Shown here: positions 18,437 to 27,597 of the stretch, one piece after another
Layout of the letters: each line of letters begins with the position of its first letter
How positions within the stretch are numbered: the stretch's first letter is position 1
Source: Maricaulis sp.
Lineage (GTDB): Bacteria > Pseudomonadota > Alphaproteobacteria > Caulobacterales > Maricaulaceae
Direction of reading: 5' to 3'
Length of the DNA stretch: 64,000 nucleotides
Assembly (NCBI RefSeq): GCF_030149425.1
Contig: NZ_JASBRQ010000038.1
Span: 1 to 64,000, forward strand
Program-made: the position numbers and the translations under genes
The notes under the pieces: model-generated
The model's database searches: none
The model's input: the letters and a program-made list of their open reading frames with translations, nothing else
Told to the model about the DNA's origin: nothing

Positions 18437-18766
18437 ATGACCGAGCGAAATCACGAAGATACGGGAATTAACGAAGAATCTGGCCTGGCGACCAAGGCGC
18501 GTCCGGCAACAAAGAAACCTTCGCTTTACCGTGTTTTGCTACTCAATGACGACTACACGCCCATGGAGTTTGTCGTTGAGATTCTCGTTCGAATCTTTCG
18601 GAAAACTCCCGAAGACGCAGCAACGATAATGCTCCACGTTCATCAGAACGGCGTCGGTATGTGCGGTGTGTACACGTACGAAGTTGCCGAGACCAAGGTA
18701 GCTCAGGTTATGGACGCTGCACGGCGCGGTCAGCACCCGCTCCAGTGCACGATGGAAAAGGAATAG
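18437..18766 (+). CDS. clpS: ATP-dependent Clp protease adaptor ClpS
   Basis: ClpS is the N-recognin that binds N-degron substrates and delivers them to ClpAP. In 109 residues, after a disordered N-terminus of about 35, the conserved fold follows: [17 protein letters not shown] with the substrate-pocket Asn-Asp-Asp, the [20 protein letters not shown] segment with the conserved His, and a C-terminal helix ending LQCTMEKE. The clpA start is one base after the stop, so the adaptor and its unfoldase are co-expressed. Confidence 0.96.
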   Translation: MTERNHEDTGINEESGLATKARPATKKPSLYRVLLLNDDYTPMEFVVEILVRIFRKTPEDAATIMLHVHQNGVGMCGVYTYEVAETKVAQVMDAARRGQHPLQCTMEKE

Positions 18767-18767
18767 A

Positions 18768-21086
18768 GTGGTGCCTAGTTTCTCTACAGACTTAGAAGAC
18801 AGCCTGCACCGCGCTTTAGGTTATGCCAATGAGCGTGGGCACGAATTCGCTACGCTGGAGCATCTCCTCCTCGCCCTCGTGGACGATCAGGACGCCAGCG
18901 CGGTCATGAAGGCATGCGACGTCGATCTCGACGAGTTGCGCGCGACCCTGGTGGAATATGTCGACAGCGAGCTGACCGAGCTAGTGGTTGATGATGACGA
19001 GGACGCCAAGCCGACTGCCGGCTTCCAGCGCGTTATCCAGCGCGCTGTGATCCACGTTCAGAACGCCGGGCGCGAAGAGGTGACGGGGGCGAATGTCCTG
19101 GTTGCATTGTTCGCCGAGCGTGAGAGCCATGCGGCTTACTTCCTCGCCGAGCGCGACATGACCCGCTACGACGCGGTCAACTTCATCTCCCATGGTATTG
19201 GCCGCAAGGCCGGCGCTGCCGAGCCGCGTGCGGTTCGTGGCACCAATGAAGAACCGGAGGAGAAGCAAAAGGATGGCGACGCGCTGACGGCCTACACCGT
19301 CAATCTTAACGAGAAGGCGCGAGGCGGCGGTGTTGACCCGCTGATCGGCCGCGATTCAGAGGTCGAGCGCTGCGTTCAGGTGCTGTGCCGCCGTCGCAAA
19401 AACAATCCGCTCCTGGTCGGTGACCCGGGCGTTGGCAAGACCGCGATCGCTGAGGGCATTGCCCGCAAGATCGTCGAAGGCCAGGTGCCGGAAGTGCTCG
19501 CGACCGCAACGATCTATTCGCTGGACATGGGGTCGCTCCTGGCCGGCACGCGCTATCGCGGTGATTTCGAGGAGCGCGTCAAGCAGGTCGTCAAGGAACT
19601 CGAGCAAAAGGACAATGCCGTCCTCTTCATCGATGAAATCCACACGGTTATCGGCGCTGGTGCGACCTCCGGCGGGGCCATGGATGCCTCCAACCTGCTC
19701 AAGCCAGCGCTGCAGTCCGGCGAGCTGCGTTGCATGGGGTCGACGACCTACAAGGAATACCGTCAGCACTTCGAGAAGGACCGGGCCCTAGCGCGGCGCT
19801 TCCAGAAGATCGACGTGGTCGAGCCGTCCGTACCGGATGCGATCAAGATCCTGCAGGGTCTGAAATCCTATTTCGAGGATTTCCATGACGTTCGCTTTAC
19901 CAATGAAGCGCTGAAGTCCGCCGTCGAGCTGTCTTCGCGCTATATGGGTGACCGCAAGCTGCCCGATAAAGCAATCGACGTGATCGATGAGGCTGGCGCC
20001 CAGATGCGTCTGATGCCGGCCTCGAAGCGCAAGAAGACGATCGGCGTCAAGGATGTTGAATCCGTGGTTGCGACCATGGCTCGCATTCCTCCGAAGTCCG
20101 TGTCCAAGGACGACGAGACGGCGCTGAAAAATCTGGAAGGCGATCTGCAGCGTGTGGTGTTTGGCCAGGACGAGGCGATCACCAAGCTGTCGACCGCGAT
20201 CAAGCTGGCTCGTGCCGGCCTGCGCGAGCCGAACAAGCCGATCGGTTGCTACCTCTTCTCCGGCCCGACCGGGGTGGGCAAGACCGAGGTGACCAAGCAG
20301 TTGGCCGACATTATGGGCGTCCACCTGGAACGCTTCGATATGTCCGAATACATGGAGCGTCACGCGGTGTCCCGCCTGATCGGCGCACCTCCGGGCTATG
20401 TCGGCTTTGACCAGGGCGGCCTGTTGACCGATGCGGTCGACCAGCACCCGCACTGTGTTCTGCTGCTCGACGAGATCGAGAAAGCGCATCCGGACCTGTT
20501 CAACATCCTGCTTCAGGTAATGGACAATGGAACGCTGACCGACTCGAACGGCAAGAAGGTCGACTTCCGCAATGTCATCCTCGTGATGACGACGAATGCG
20601 GGAGCCTCTGATGCACAGAAAGAGGCGATCGGTTTCGGTCGTGGCAAGAAAACCGACGAGGCCGACAAGGCTGTCGAGAAACTGTTCACGCCGGAATTCC
20701 GCAATCGTCTCGATGCGGTCATCCCGTTCGCACCGCTCAGTGTCGAGTCGATCTCGCGTGTCGTCGAGAAGTTCGTGCTGCAGCTGGAAGCCCAGCTCAT
20801 CGATCGCGGTGTAACCTTCGAGCTGACCCCGGATGCAACGGCCTGGCTGTCCGATCGTGGCTATGACAGCCGCTTCGGTGCGCGTCCGCTCGGACGGGTC
20901 ATCCAGGAGCACATCAAGAAGCCGCTGGCGGATCAGATCCTGTTTGGCGAGCTCAAGAAGGGCGGCCTGGTTAAGGTGGATATCGACGAAGCCGATAGCG
21001 AACGCCTCGACTTCCACATTACGCCCGGCGACCGGCTCCTGCCGCGCAACAAAAAGGGCTCCAAGGACAAGGCCGAAAAGGCCTAG
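18768..21086 (+). CDS. clpA: ATP-dependent Clp protease ATP-binding subunit ClpA
   Basis: A Class I AAA+ unfoldase of 772 residues that forms hexamers on ClpP. N-terminal Clp repeats (about 1-150) receive ClpS. D1 has Walker [10 protein letters not shown] and Walker B LFIDEIH; D2 has Walker [10 protein letters not shown] and [12 protein letters not shown], and ends in the D2-small domain ([21 protein letters not shown]). A ClpP-binding loop of IGF type is seen as EAIGFGRG. The start is GTG at 18768 (or the adjacent GTG at 18771). It is followed by a strong terminator. Confidence 0.96.
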   Translation: MVPSFSTDLEDSLHRALGYANERGHEFATLEHLLLALVDDQDASAVMKACDVDLDELRATLVEYVDSELTELVVDDDEDAKPTAGFQRVIQRAVIHVQNAGREEVTGANVLVALFAERESHAAYFLAERDMTRYDAVNFISHGIGRKAGAAEPRAVRGTNEEPEEKQKDGDALTAYTVNLNEKARGGGVDPLIGRDSEVERCVQVLCRRRKNNPLLVGDPGVGKTAIAEGIARKIVEGQVPEVLATATIYSLDMGSLLAGTRYRGDFEERVKQVVKELEQKDNAVLFIDEIHTVIGAGATSGGAMDASNLLKPALQSGELRCMGSTTYKEYRQHFEKDRALARRFQKIDVVEPSVPDAIKILQGLKSYFEDFHDVRFTNEALKSAVELSSRYMGDRKLPDKAIDVIDEAGAQMRLMPASKRKKTIGVKDVESVVATMARIPPKSVSKDDETALKNLEGDLQRVVFGQDEAITKLSTAIKLARAGLREPNKPIGCYLFSGPTGVGKTEVTKQLADIMGVHLERFDMSEYMERHAVSRLIGAPPGYVGFDQGGLLTDAVDQHPHCVLLLDEIEKAHPDLFNILLQVMDNGTLTDSNGKKVDFRNVILVMTTNAGASDAQKEAIGFGRGKKTDEADKAVEKLFTPEFRNRLDAVIPFAPLSVESISRVVEKFVLQLEAQLIDRGVTFELTPDATAWLSDRGYDSRFGARPLGRVIQEHIKKPLADQILFGELKKGGLVKVDIDEADSERLDFHITPGDRLLPRNKKGSKDKAEKA

Positions 21087-21107
21087 GTCCAGGGTTCCAA
21101 CCCCGTG

Positions 21108-21138
21108 AAAACGGCGCTCCGGCAGGGGCGCCGTTTTT
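21108..21138 (+). terminator. rho-independent terminator after clpA
   Basis: The stem AAAACGGCGC / GCGCCGTTTT with a GC-rich loop is followed by a T-run (TTTTT), 22 bp after the clpA stop. Classic form. Confidence 0.88.
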
Positions 21139-21211
21139 CGTTGGGGAAAATCTGCGCTTCGTGTGCACCGTCACACTGTGAAGCGGTATCAGGCGGGCTA
21201 GTCTGCTGGCC

Positions 21212-23011
21212 ATGTCGCGCGCTCTTGATCTGCTATCCGATACATTCGGCTTTCCGACCTTCCGGCCCGGCCAGGAAGACGTGGTCGAGCGTCTTGTTTC
21301 CGGGATCAATACGCTGTGCGTGATGCCGACCGGGGCGGGAAAGTCCCTGTGCTATCAGGTGCCGGCCCTGCTTCAGGACGGTCCCAGCATTGTTGTGTCG
21401 CCGCTGACCGCCTTGATGGATGACCAGGTCGCGGGTTTGGCCGCTAATGGTGTCGCTGCCTCAGCGATTCACTCTGGACGGTCGCGGGAGGAGAATGTCG
21501 CCGCATGGCAGGATTTTAAAGCAGGTCGAGCCAAGCTGCTCTATCTTTCCCCGGAGCGATTGATGACGGAACGTATGCTGGCGGCGCTGGAGCCGCTTTC
21601 GCCAGCTATGTTTGTCGTTGATGAGGCGCATTGCATCTCCAAATGGGGCGCCAGCTTCCGGCCCGAATACGAGATGCTCTCAGCTCTGAAACAGCGCTTT
21701 CCGGGCGCGACGCTGGGCGCGTTTACTGCGACGGCAGATGAAACAACGCGCGCCGATATTGCGGCCAAGCTGTTCGAAGGCGATGGCGACGTCCTGGTTC
21801 AAGGGTTTGACCGGCCCAACCTGTCCTTGGCAGTAAAGCCAAAACAGGGATGGAAGACCCAGCTTACCGAGTTTCTCGAACCTCGGCGGGCCGCATCCGG
21901 CATCATCTATTGCCTGTCTCGGCGTCAGACCGAGGAGGTGGCCGAGCTGCTGCGTGGAGAGGGATATCGGGCTTTGCCGTATCATGCCGGGCTTTCCCCG
22001 GAGACACGGCGGGAGAACCAGGAAATCTTCATGGCAGAGAGCGGTGTGGTGATGGTCGCCACCATCGCCTTCGGCATGGGGATCGACAAGCCGGATATCC
22101 GCTATGTACTCCACTTGTCCCTGCCTGGCTCAATGGAGGCCTATTACCAGGAGATCGGCCGCGCCGGACGTGATGGGGCCGCTGCTGATGTCATGATGCT
22201 CTACTCCATGGCGGATGCGCGCATGAGGCGCCAGTTCATAGAAGAGGAGGGGGCGAGCGAGGATCACCGCCGCCGTGAACACAAGCGTCTGGATGCGCTT
22301 CTGGCCTATTGTGAAGCGACCCAGTGCCGGCGCGTCGCGTTGCTGGCCTATTTCGGAGAGACCGGAGCATCGGCTTGCGGCAATTGCGATATCTGCCTCG
22401 ACCCGCCGGAATTGATCGATGGCACCCGTGAAGCCCAAATGCTGTTTTCCGCGATCGCCCGCACCGGGGAGCGCTTCGGCGGCGGTCATATCACCGATAT
22501 TCTACGCGGCAGTGCGACGGAGAAAGTCACGGCCCGGGGACATGAAGCACTACCAACCTTTGGCGTCGGGGCCGACCGTGCAAAATCCTTCTGGCAGGGG
22601 ATGATCCGGCAGATGTTGGCCGGGGGGTGGCTGGAGCTCGATATCAGCGGATATGGGGCCTTGCGCCTGACCGATACAGGGCGGGCGGTGCTGAAGGGGG
22701 AGGCGGAGGTCGAAATTCGACAGATCGTCACCAAGCGCGAAAACCGCCGGACCAAGACGGCCATCGCGGCGGCGGCGGAAGGCGTTGATAGCGAGCTGCT
22801 GGCTCGCCTGAAAGCGGTACGGCGAGATCTGGCGTCTCAGCGCGGCGTTCCGGCCTACGTCATTTTTTCCGATGCCAGCCTGATTGATATGTGCCTGATT
22901 CAGCCACGAAATATCGAGGAAATGGGTACGGTCAACGGTGTGGGGCCAAAGAAGCTGAAGGACTTTGGTGAGACCTTCCTGGCTGCCGTCGCCGGGGCTG
23001 GCGCAGCTTGA
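21212..23011 (+). CDS. recQ: ATP-dependent DNA helicase RecQ
   Basis: A 3'-5' superfamily 2 helicase of 599 residues used in recombination and stalled-fork repair. Seen in order: Walker A PTGAGKSLCYQ, the VVDEAHCISKWGASFRPEY Walker B/aromatic loop, the helicase C motif EIGRAGRDG, the zinc-binding Cys cluster CEATQC...CGNCDIC (about 370-395), the RQC winged helix (ITDILRG) and a C-terminal HRDC domain (about 525-595). Length is typical. It has its own promoter region after the clpA terminator; no LexA box was found in that spacer. Its stop is 1 bp from the convergent AraC-type regulator. Confidence 0.95.
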   Translation: MSRALDLLSDTFGFPTFRPGQEDVVERLVSGINTLCVMPTGAGKSLCYQVPALLQDGPSIVVSPLTALMDDQVAGLAANGVAASAIHSGRSREENVAAWQDFKAGRAKLLYLSPERLMTERMLAALEPLSPAMFVVDEAHCISKWGASFRPEYEMLSALKQRFPGATLGAFTATADETTRADIAAKLFEGDGDVLVQGFDRPNLSLAVKPKQGWKTQLTEFLEPRRAASGIIYCLSRRQTEEVAELLRGEGYRALPYHAGLSPETRRENQEIFMAESGVVMVATIAFGMGIDKPDIRYVLHLSLPGSMEAYYQEIGRAGRDGAAADVMMLYSMADARMRRQFIEEEGASEDHRRREHKRLDALLAYCEATQCRRVALLAYFGETGASACGNCDICLDPPELIDGTREAQMLFSAIARTGERFGGGHITDILRGSATEKVTARGHEALPTFGVGADRAKSFWQGMIRQMLAGGWLELDISGYGALRLTDTGRAVLKGEAEVEIRQIVTKRENRRTKTAIAAAAEGVDSELLARLKAVRRDLASQRGVPAYVIFSDASLIDMCLIQPRNIEEMGTVNGVGPKKLKDFGETFLAAVAGAGAA

Positions 23012-23012
23012 T

Positions 23013-24101
23013 CTACTCCGCGCTGGCTAGCAGCTCTCCGCTGCGGACCGCTTGGCACTCTGATCGATAGGCCCGCGGCGTCAGGCCCGTTCGGTCCTTG
23101 AAGGCCCGGTTAAAGGGGCCGAGCGATGCAAAACCACTGGCCAAGGCGATCTCCAGGATCGGTTGATCACTCTCGCGCGGATCGGCGAGCAGGTTCTGTG
23201 CATGCTGGATCCGGTACCGATTGATGAAGCGGTTGAAATTAGGTTGCTCCAATCCCGCAGAGATGGCCCGGCTGACCTTGTAATCCGGTTCCATCAGCCG
23301 CTTGGCCAGACCGGCGACTTTGAGATCGGATTCCAGATAGATGGTTTCATTGGCCAGCAGCGCTTCGATGCGCTGGCCGAGTGCACGCTCTTCCGCTGTT
23401 GCAGGGGCGGGGGCCGGTTTGGCTGCTGGCGCGTCTGCGGCAAGCGGGTGCGACAGGCGATAACGCAGCGCGATGCTCATCGTCGCCATGATCGAAGTGG
23501 CACAGAAAGCCTGGGTGATGGCCGCCAGTTCAGGCGGGAAGGTCGTATTCATCGGCAGCACCATGCAGGCGGTGACGCACACACCGAATGTGCCCAGGAA
23601 CATCCAGCGCAGATGCCGTTCCGGCTTGCTCAGCGTTGCATAACCACGCGTGGCTTCGGCAAAACAAAGCATCAGGGCGGTAGAGGCGAGGAGCAGTTGG
23701 AAATTGCTCAGGCTGGAGAGAATGGCTTCCTGATTGGCCGCTCCGATCCACTGCTCAGTTTCGAAAAAGCGCATGGAGCGGGAGATCAGGGCAGGCAGGA
23801 ATATGCCGGTAACCAGGGCGATTTGAATGGGACCGACCGCGTTACCGGGCCTGAAAAGACTGCGGGTGACGAGCCAGAAGATGGAGCAGGTCGCACCGCC
23901 GGCTATGCCGAGCAGGAGCGCGTAACGTCCCATGGCCGCGCCGAACACTTCTTCAATCATGACAACGCCCATGGCGCCGCAGAAGACCGCCCAGCTGATT
24001 TCAAGTTGCGATTTCGCGCCGCGTCGCAGCATGGCGATGATCCAGACAATCGCCGCGCTGGCGACCATCAGTTTCAGACTATTCGCGATCAACATCGTCA
24101 T
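23013..24101 (-). CDS. membrane-associated AraC family transcriptional regulator
   Basis: A 362-residue protein with an N-terminal half of about six or seven hydrophobic helices (residues 1-205) and a C-terminal AraC/XylS helix-turn-helix pair (about 250-355: LKVAGLAKRLM... then ILEIALASGFASLGPFNRAFKDRTGLTPRAYR). Such membrane-embedded AraC proteins sense a signal in the bilayer or periplasm. I chose 24101 because GGAG lies 7 bases before the ATG; a longer reading would start inside the divergent control region. It is divergent from the DUF2306 gene, its probable target. Confidence 0.85.
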   Translation of the reverse strand: MTMLIANSLKLMVASAAIVWIIAMLRRGAKSQLEISWAVFCGAMGVVMIEEVFGAAMGRYALLLGIAGGATCSIFWLVTRSLFRPGNAVGPIQIALVTGIFLPALISRSMRFFETEQWIGAANQEAILSSLSNFQLLLASTALMLCFAEATRGYATLSKPERHLRWMFLGTFGVCVTACMVLPMNTTFPPELAAITQAFCATSIMATMSIALRYRLSHPLAADAPAAKPAPAPATAEERALGQRIEALLANETIYLESDLKVAGLAKRLMEPDYKVSRAISAGLEQPNFNRFINRYRIQHAQNLLADPRESDQPILEIALASGFASLGPFNRAFKDRTGLTPRAYRSECQAVRSGELLASAE

Positions 24102-24181
24102 TCCGGGGCTCCGCTTCGTCCCGATTTGGGGTGTCAGGGCTATTCCTGATCTTTTTTGCAGGTTTCCGGCCAAAAAAACCA

Positions 24182-24199
24182 GCCGATTTCCAAATCGGC
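24182..24199. promoter_or_regulatory. palindrome in the AraC / DUF2306 divergent region
   Basis: GCCGATTT-CC-AAATCGGC is a perfect inverted repeat in the 180-bp divergent spacer, and a further CCGATTT half-site lies at 24121-24127. The placement between a regulator and a structural gene suggests an operator for the AraC-type protein or another dimeric regulator. Confidence 0.5.
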
Positions 24200-24281
24200 A
24201 AGACGGGATTCGACAGGCCTGCCATGCCTCTTCGCATGGGTGCGCTATTCGCGCGCACGCCTAGCGAAAAGGAAAACGACT

Positions 24282-25109
24282 ATGAGTATGGCTGCCGCCG
24301 AAGCGCTTCCGGGGCAAGGCGTGTCCCTGGCGCACAAAGTCCTCAAATCCACCGGCGTGCTCTGGTTCCTGGTTGCCACGGCCGGGCAGTGGATCTTCGT
24401 TTATTACATCCTCGCGGCCTATGGCCCGTCGACTCTGTCCGGCAATTTTGCCGCTTGGGACGATACCGGCCTGATCAGCGGTTATGTCGAGAACGATCTC
24501 GTCGGCAATCTCTTCTTTGCCTCTCACGTTTTTCTGGCGGTATTCATGACGGCAGCGGCCACGCTGCAATTGACCCCGCCGGTCCGAAAGAGGTTTCCCA
24601 CTTTTCATCGCTGGACCGGGCGTAGCTTCATTGTCATCGCGCTGATCCTGGCGCTCGGCGGGTTCTATATGACGTGGGGCCGGGGCGTGCGTCTGAGCGA
24701 TATCGGCGCGCTGGGCGTCAGTCTCAATACGGTTTTGATCGTCAGCTTCTCGCTGCTGACCCTTTACTTCGCGATGAGGCGCAAGATCAATATCCATCGC
24801 CGTTGGGCCATGCGCACTTTCATCGTTGTGCACGGTGTCTGGTTCTTCCGCCTGAGCCTGATGGGTTGGTTCGTGCTCAATCAGGGTCCGAACGGGAATA
24901 CACGTATGCTCGACGGGCCGGCGGACATCACCATCTCCTTTGCCTGCTATCTGGTGCCGCTGCTGATTCTTGAACTCTATCAAAGAGCTGCAGATAGCCG
25001 TCAGGCACGGCCCAAATGGGTGATGTCGGGCGTCATACTGCTTGCGGTTGCGGCGACTGGCCTGGGTGTTTTCGCGGCCTACATGATGATGTGGTCACCG
25101 CACTTCTGA
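24282..25109 (+). CDS. DUF2306 domain membrane protein
   Basis: A 275-residue integral membrane protein with about seven or eight hydrophobic helices and the DUF2306 signature HRWTGRSFIVIALILALGGFYM (about residues 104-125) and INIHRRWAMRTFIVVHGVWFFR (about 170-191). The paired histidines resemble haem-coordinating His of cytochrome-b561-like folds, but function is unknown. The ATG at 24282 follows an AAGGA Shine-Dalgarno; the frame upstream is open but lies in the regulatory spacer. Probably controlled by the divergent AraC-type regulator. Confidence 0.83.
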   Translation: MSMAAAEALPGQGVSLAHKVLKSTGVLWFLVATAGQWIFVYYILAAYGPSTLSGNFAAWDDTGLISGYVENDLVGNLFFASHVFLAVFMTAAATLQLTPPVRKRFPTFHRWTGRSFIVIALILALGGFYMTWGRGVRLSDIGALGVSLNTVLIVSFSLLTLYFAMRRKINIHRRWAMRTFIVVHGVWFFRLSLMGWFVLNQGPNGNTRMLDGPADITISFACYLVPLLILELYQRAADSRQARPKWVMSGVILLAVAATGLGVFAAYMMMWSPHF

Positions 25110-25133
25110 TGTGAGCTGTAACCGATTGGTCGC

Positions 25134-25155
25134 ATTCGCGTACAAAGCGAATTTT
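25134..25155 (+). terminator. weak terminator after the DUF2306 gene
   Basis: The short stem ATTCGC-N7-GCGAAT is followed by TTT, 25 bp after the stop. It is a modest candidate only. Confidence 0.35.
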
Positions 25156-25236
25156 GCAGATTGTCAGATGGTGAGGAGCTGTTAACTATTCCGCTCCAGC
25201 TCGGCTGGTCGATAGATATCAAAAGGGGAGAATTCC

Positions 25237-25551
25237 ATGAAGAAGCTCGTTCTTGGCGCACTCGTCGCCGCTTTCGCCGCGGCGCCGGCACTGGCTCAGG
25301 CCACCACGATTGAATTTGTGCGCGATGACGGCACCACCTTTGTCGGCGTTTTTGACGCTGACGGTACGGCCTCCATCAATGGTGCAGCTGCGGAAGGCTA
25401 CACCTGGGATGAAGCGACGCGTCAGCTTTGCGCCAGCTCCGGCCTCTGCGTGACCTTTGATGAAGCCGGTGAAGGTGTGGGTTTCTCCACCCGCTATACC
25501 ACCAATGAAGGCAATTCCGGTACCGCAACCATCACGGCGCGCACCGAGTAA
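25237..25551 (+). CDS. small secreted protein of unknown function
   Basis: A 104-residue product with a textbook signal peptide (MKKLVLGALVAAFAAAPALA, cleavage likely before Gln21) and a mature domain of about 84 residues rich in Thr, Gly and acidic residues, predicted mostly beta. Two cysteines (LCASSGLCVTF) could form a disulfide. A GGGGAGAA Shine-Dalgarno precedes the ATG and a strong terminator follows, so it is a monocistronic unit. I do not recognise the family; small periplasmic proteins of this shape occur in related alphaproteobacteria. Confidence 0.8.
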   Translation: MKKLVLGALVAAFAAAPALAQATTIEFVRDDGTTFVGVFDADGTASINGAAAEGYTWDEATRQLCASSGLCVTFDEAGEGVGFSTRYTTNEGNSGTATITARTE

Positions 25552-25577
25552 GTCATTTGAAGCATTGCTTCAATGGG

Positions 25578-25612
25578 AACGGCGCCCTGGCTTCGGGGCG
25601 CCGTTTCTTTTT
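25578..25612 (+). terminator. rho-independent terminator after the small secreted protein
   Basis: The stem AACGGCGCCC / GGGCGCCGTT with an 8-nt loop is followed by TCTTTTT. Strong classic terminator 26 bp after the stop. Confidence 0.87.
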
Positions 25613-25687
25613 GCAATCCGGGGCTTGATTAGCACCCCGGCGACGTTGAAGCTGTGACCATAGAACGAAAAAACCGGAGAGGTCGGG

Positions 25688-26764
25688 ATGAATTGGGCAT
25701 TGTCGATTGAACGCGAGACCATCGCGGATGTGACCTTGGTCGAAGAGGTGGATCGGGCCCTTGAACCCGGTGAAGCGCGCTTGGCGGTCCGGCGGTTTGC
25801 GCTGACAGCGAACAATATCACCTATGCGGCGTTCGGGACTGTGATGCGCTATTGGGATTTCTTTCCGGGGGCCGACCAGCGCGGCCGTTTACCGGTTTGG
25901 GGATTTGCGGAAGTGATCGAGAGCCGTGCCGAAGGCCTTCAGGATGGTGAGCGGATCTATGGCTATTTTCCCGCAGGAAGCGAGTTGATCGTCCGGCCAG
26001 AGCGAATAGATGCGGCCAGTTTTGTCGACGCAGCGCCGCATCGTGCCGAGCTTCCATCGGCCTATAATCGCTATCAGCGCTGCAAGGCCGACCCGGCTTG
26101 GTCAGAGGCTGTCGAGCCGGCGCAGATGGTATTGCAGCCGCTTTTCATCACATCATTCTTGATTGCCCCGTATTTGCGCGAGCAGACCGCTTTCGGCGCC
26201 CAGACCATCGCCCTGACCTCGGCATCGTCCAAGACGGCGATCGCTTTGGCCTGGCTGCTCAAGGCGCAGCCGATCGCGGGCGTCAAAGTCGAGGCACTGA
26301 CCTCGGCGCGCAATGCCGGTTTTGTCTCCGGTTTGGGCATTTACGACAGTGTGCGCACTTATGATGATATCGAAGACATGCCGACTGACGGCGTTTACGC
26401 GGTGGTCGATTTTGCCGGCGATGGTGGCCTGAATACCCGCCTGCACACGCATCTCGGAGCGGCCTTGAAAGCCAATGTCCGGGTTGGCGGGGCGCATTGG
26501 GAAAACAGCGCGCCGGTCGGCGATCTGCCAGGGGTGAAACCGGAGTTCTTCTTTGCGCCTGATCATGTGCGCACCAAGATCAAGGAATGGGGCCAGGACG
26601 AATTCAACCGCCGCTACAAGGCGGACTGGGACGGGTTCGCAAAAGCCGCGGCGGAGTATTTTGACTATACCGAAGCGGCAGGCGGCGAGGGCGCTCTTGA
26701 AGTCTACCAAGCGCTTATTCGCGGGGCCGTACCGGCGTCCAGCGCGGAGACCGTCCGCGTCTGA
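25688..26764 (+). CDS. DUF2855 family protein
   Basis: A 358-residue protein of the DUF2855 family, which is distantly related to the medium-chain dehydrogenase/reductase fold. Visible: the GroES-like N-terminal half (RRFALTANNITYAAFGTVMRYWDFFP), the conserved AYNRYQRC region, and a nucleotide-binding-like half with TSASSKTAIALAWLLK. No catalytic zinc cysteines are seen. Function is unknown. It is followed after 2 bp by a small unknown gene, so the two are probably co-transcribed. Confidence 0.85.
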   Translation: MNWALSIERETIADVTLVEEVDRALEPGEARLAVRRFALTANNITYAAFGTVMRYWDFFPGADQRGRLPVWGFAEVIESRAEGLQDGERIYGYFPAGSELIVRPERIDAASFVDAAPHRAELPSAYNRYQRCKADPAWSEAVEPAQMVLQPLFITSFLIAPYLREQTAFGAQTIALTSASSKTAIALAWLLKAQPIAGVKVEALTSARNAGFVSGLGIYDSVRTYDDIEDMPTDGVYAVVDFAGDGGLNTRLHTHLGAALKANVRVGGAHWENSAPVGDLPGVKPEFFFAPDHVRTKIKEWGQDEFNRRYKADWDGFAKAAAEYFDYTEAAGGEGALEVYQALIRGAVPASSAETVRV

Positions 26765-26766
26765 GC

Positions 26767-27147
26767 ATGCGTGAGCTGCGCTGGCATACGGTCAAGACCG
26801 TCGATGGCGGCTTCATACCCTATACCTCAGCCGAGATTGGCGAGCTCAGCTTTGATGGGTTCTGCGCGCTGGTTGAACTGCGCGCCGAGGCGAAGGAGAG
26901 CGGATCTTGCGAGCTGATTTTCGAGGGGGAAGCCTTTGCCCGCCTCGCGCGGGTTAAGCCACCGGGAAGGAAATCCCCTGGCGGTCAGCAGCGTTTTCTG
27001 CAGCGCGCTGCCCGCAAGATTGTCCTTGAGCTGGTCGACAAAGGCTATGTACGTCGCCTGAATGGCGAGGCGGGGCTGGCGGCCCCGATCGAGCTGGAAT
27101 TACTGATCGAAACCCCGCACTGGCCAGCACCCGACACAGAGGGGTGA
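26767..27147 (+). CDS. hypothetical protein downstream of DUF2855
   Basis: A 126-residue soluble protein that I do not recognise. It starts 2 bp after the DUF2855 stop and has normal composition for this genome. A basic segment (VKPPGRKSPGGQQRFLQRAARKIV, shown only in part by family-like helices) lies in the middle, and the C-terminus is acidic. No signal peptide, membrane segment or Cys motif is visible. Tight linkage suggests co-expression with the DUF2855 gene. Confidence 0.65.
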   Translation: MRELRWHTVKTVDGGFIPYTSAEIGELSFDGFCALVELRAEAKESGSCELIFEGEAFARLARVKPPGRKSPGGQQRFLQRAARKIVLELVDKGYVRRLNGEAGLAAPIELELLIETPHWPAPDTEG

Positions 27148-27159
27148 CACCGCGCTCCG

Positions 27160-27597
27160 CTAGGGCAGTTCGATTTTTGCGGCGATCTCGGCGGCCAGGG
27201 TCTGTAGCTCATCCATATCAGCCATGCCGGAGCCATGCCCGGCCATGCTGTCACCCTCCATGCGGGGGATGATGTGGAAATGAACGTGGAAGACGGATTG
27301 CCCGGCCGGGGCGCCGGAAAATTGCGTCATGACGATGCCGTCAGGGTTGAGCGCCTTACGCACAGCTTCGGCGATCCATTTCACGCGGACCATCGCGCCC
27401 TGTAGCGCACCATCGGTGAGTTCAAGGAGATTGCGGGCCGGTTCGCGTGGCACGACCAGGACATGGCCGCGCGTCTGCGGAAATGCGTCCATAAACGCCA
27501 ATACGTGTTCATCTTCATAGACTTTGGCGCAGGGCATTTCGCCCCGCAAAATCTTGGCGAAGATATTGTCCGGATCATAGCTGCCATTGAGGCTCAT
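27160..27597 (-). CDS. HIT family protein
   Basis: A 145-residue histidine-triad nucleotide hydrolase/transferase. The catalytic HxHxH motif appears as HVHFHIIPR (about residues 108-116), with upstream FAKILRGEMPCAKVYEDEHVLAFMD typical of Hint-type proteins. Likely substrates are adenosine phosphoramidates or dinucleoside polyphosphates. Its start overlaps the stop of the upstream GNAT-like gene by 4 bp (ATGA). Confidence 0.92.
   Translation of the reverse strand: MSLNGSYDPDNIFAKILRGEMPCAKVYEDEHVLAFMDAFPQTRGHVLVVPREPARNLLELTDGALQGAMVRVKWIAEAVRKALNPDGIVMTQFSGAPAGQSVFHVHFHIIPRMEGDSMAGHGSGMADMDELQTLAAEIAAKIELP

Noticed and set aside
21087-21211. LexA box upstream of recQ
   Set aside because: A GTTC occurs near 21094 but the second GTTC is missing at N7, so there is no SOS operator.
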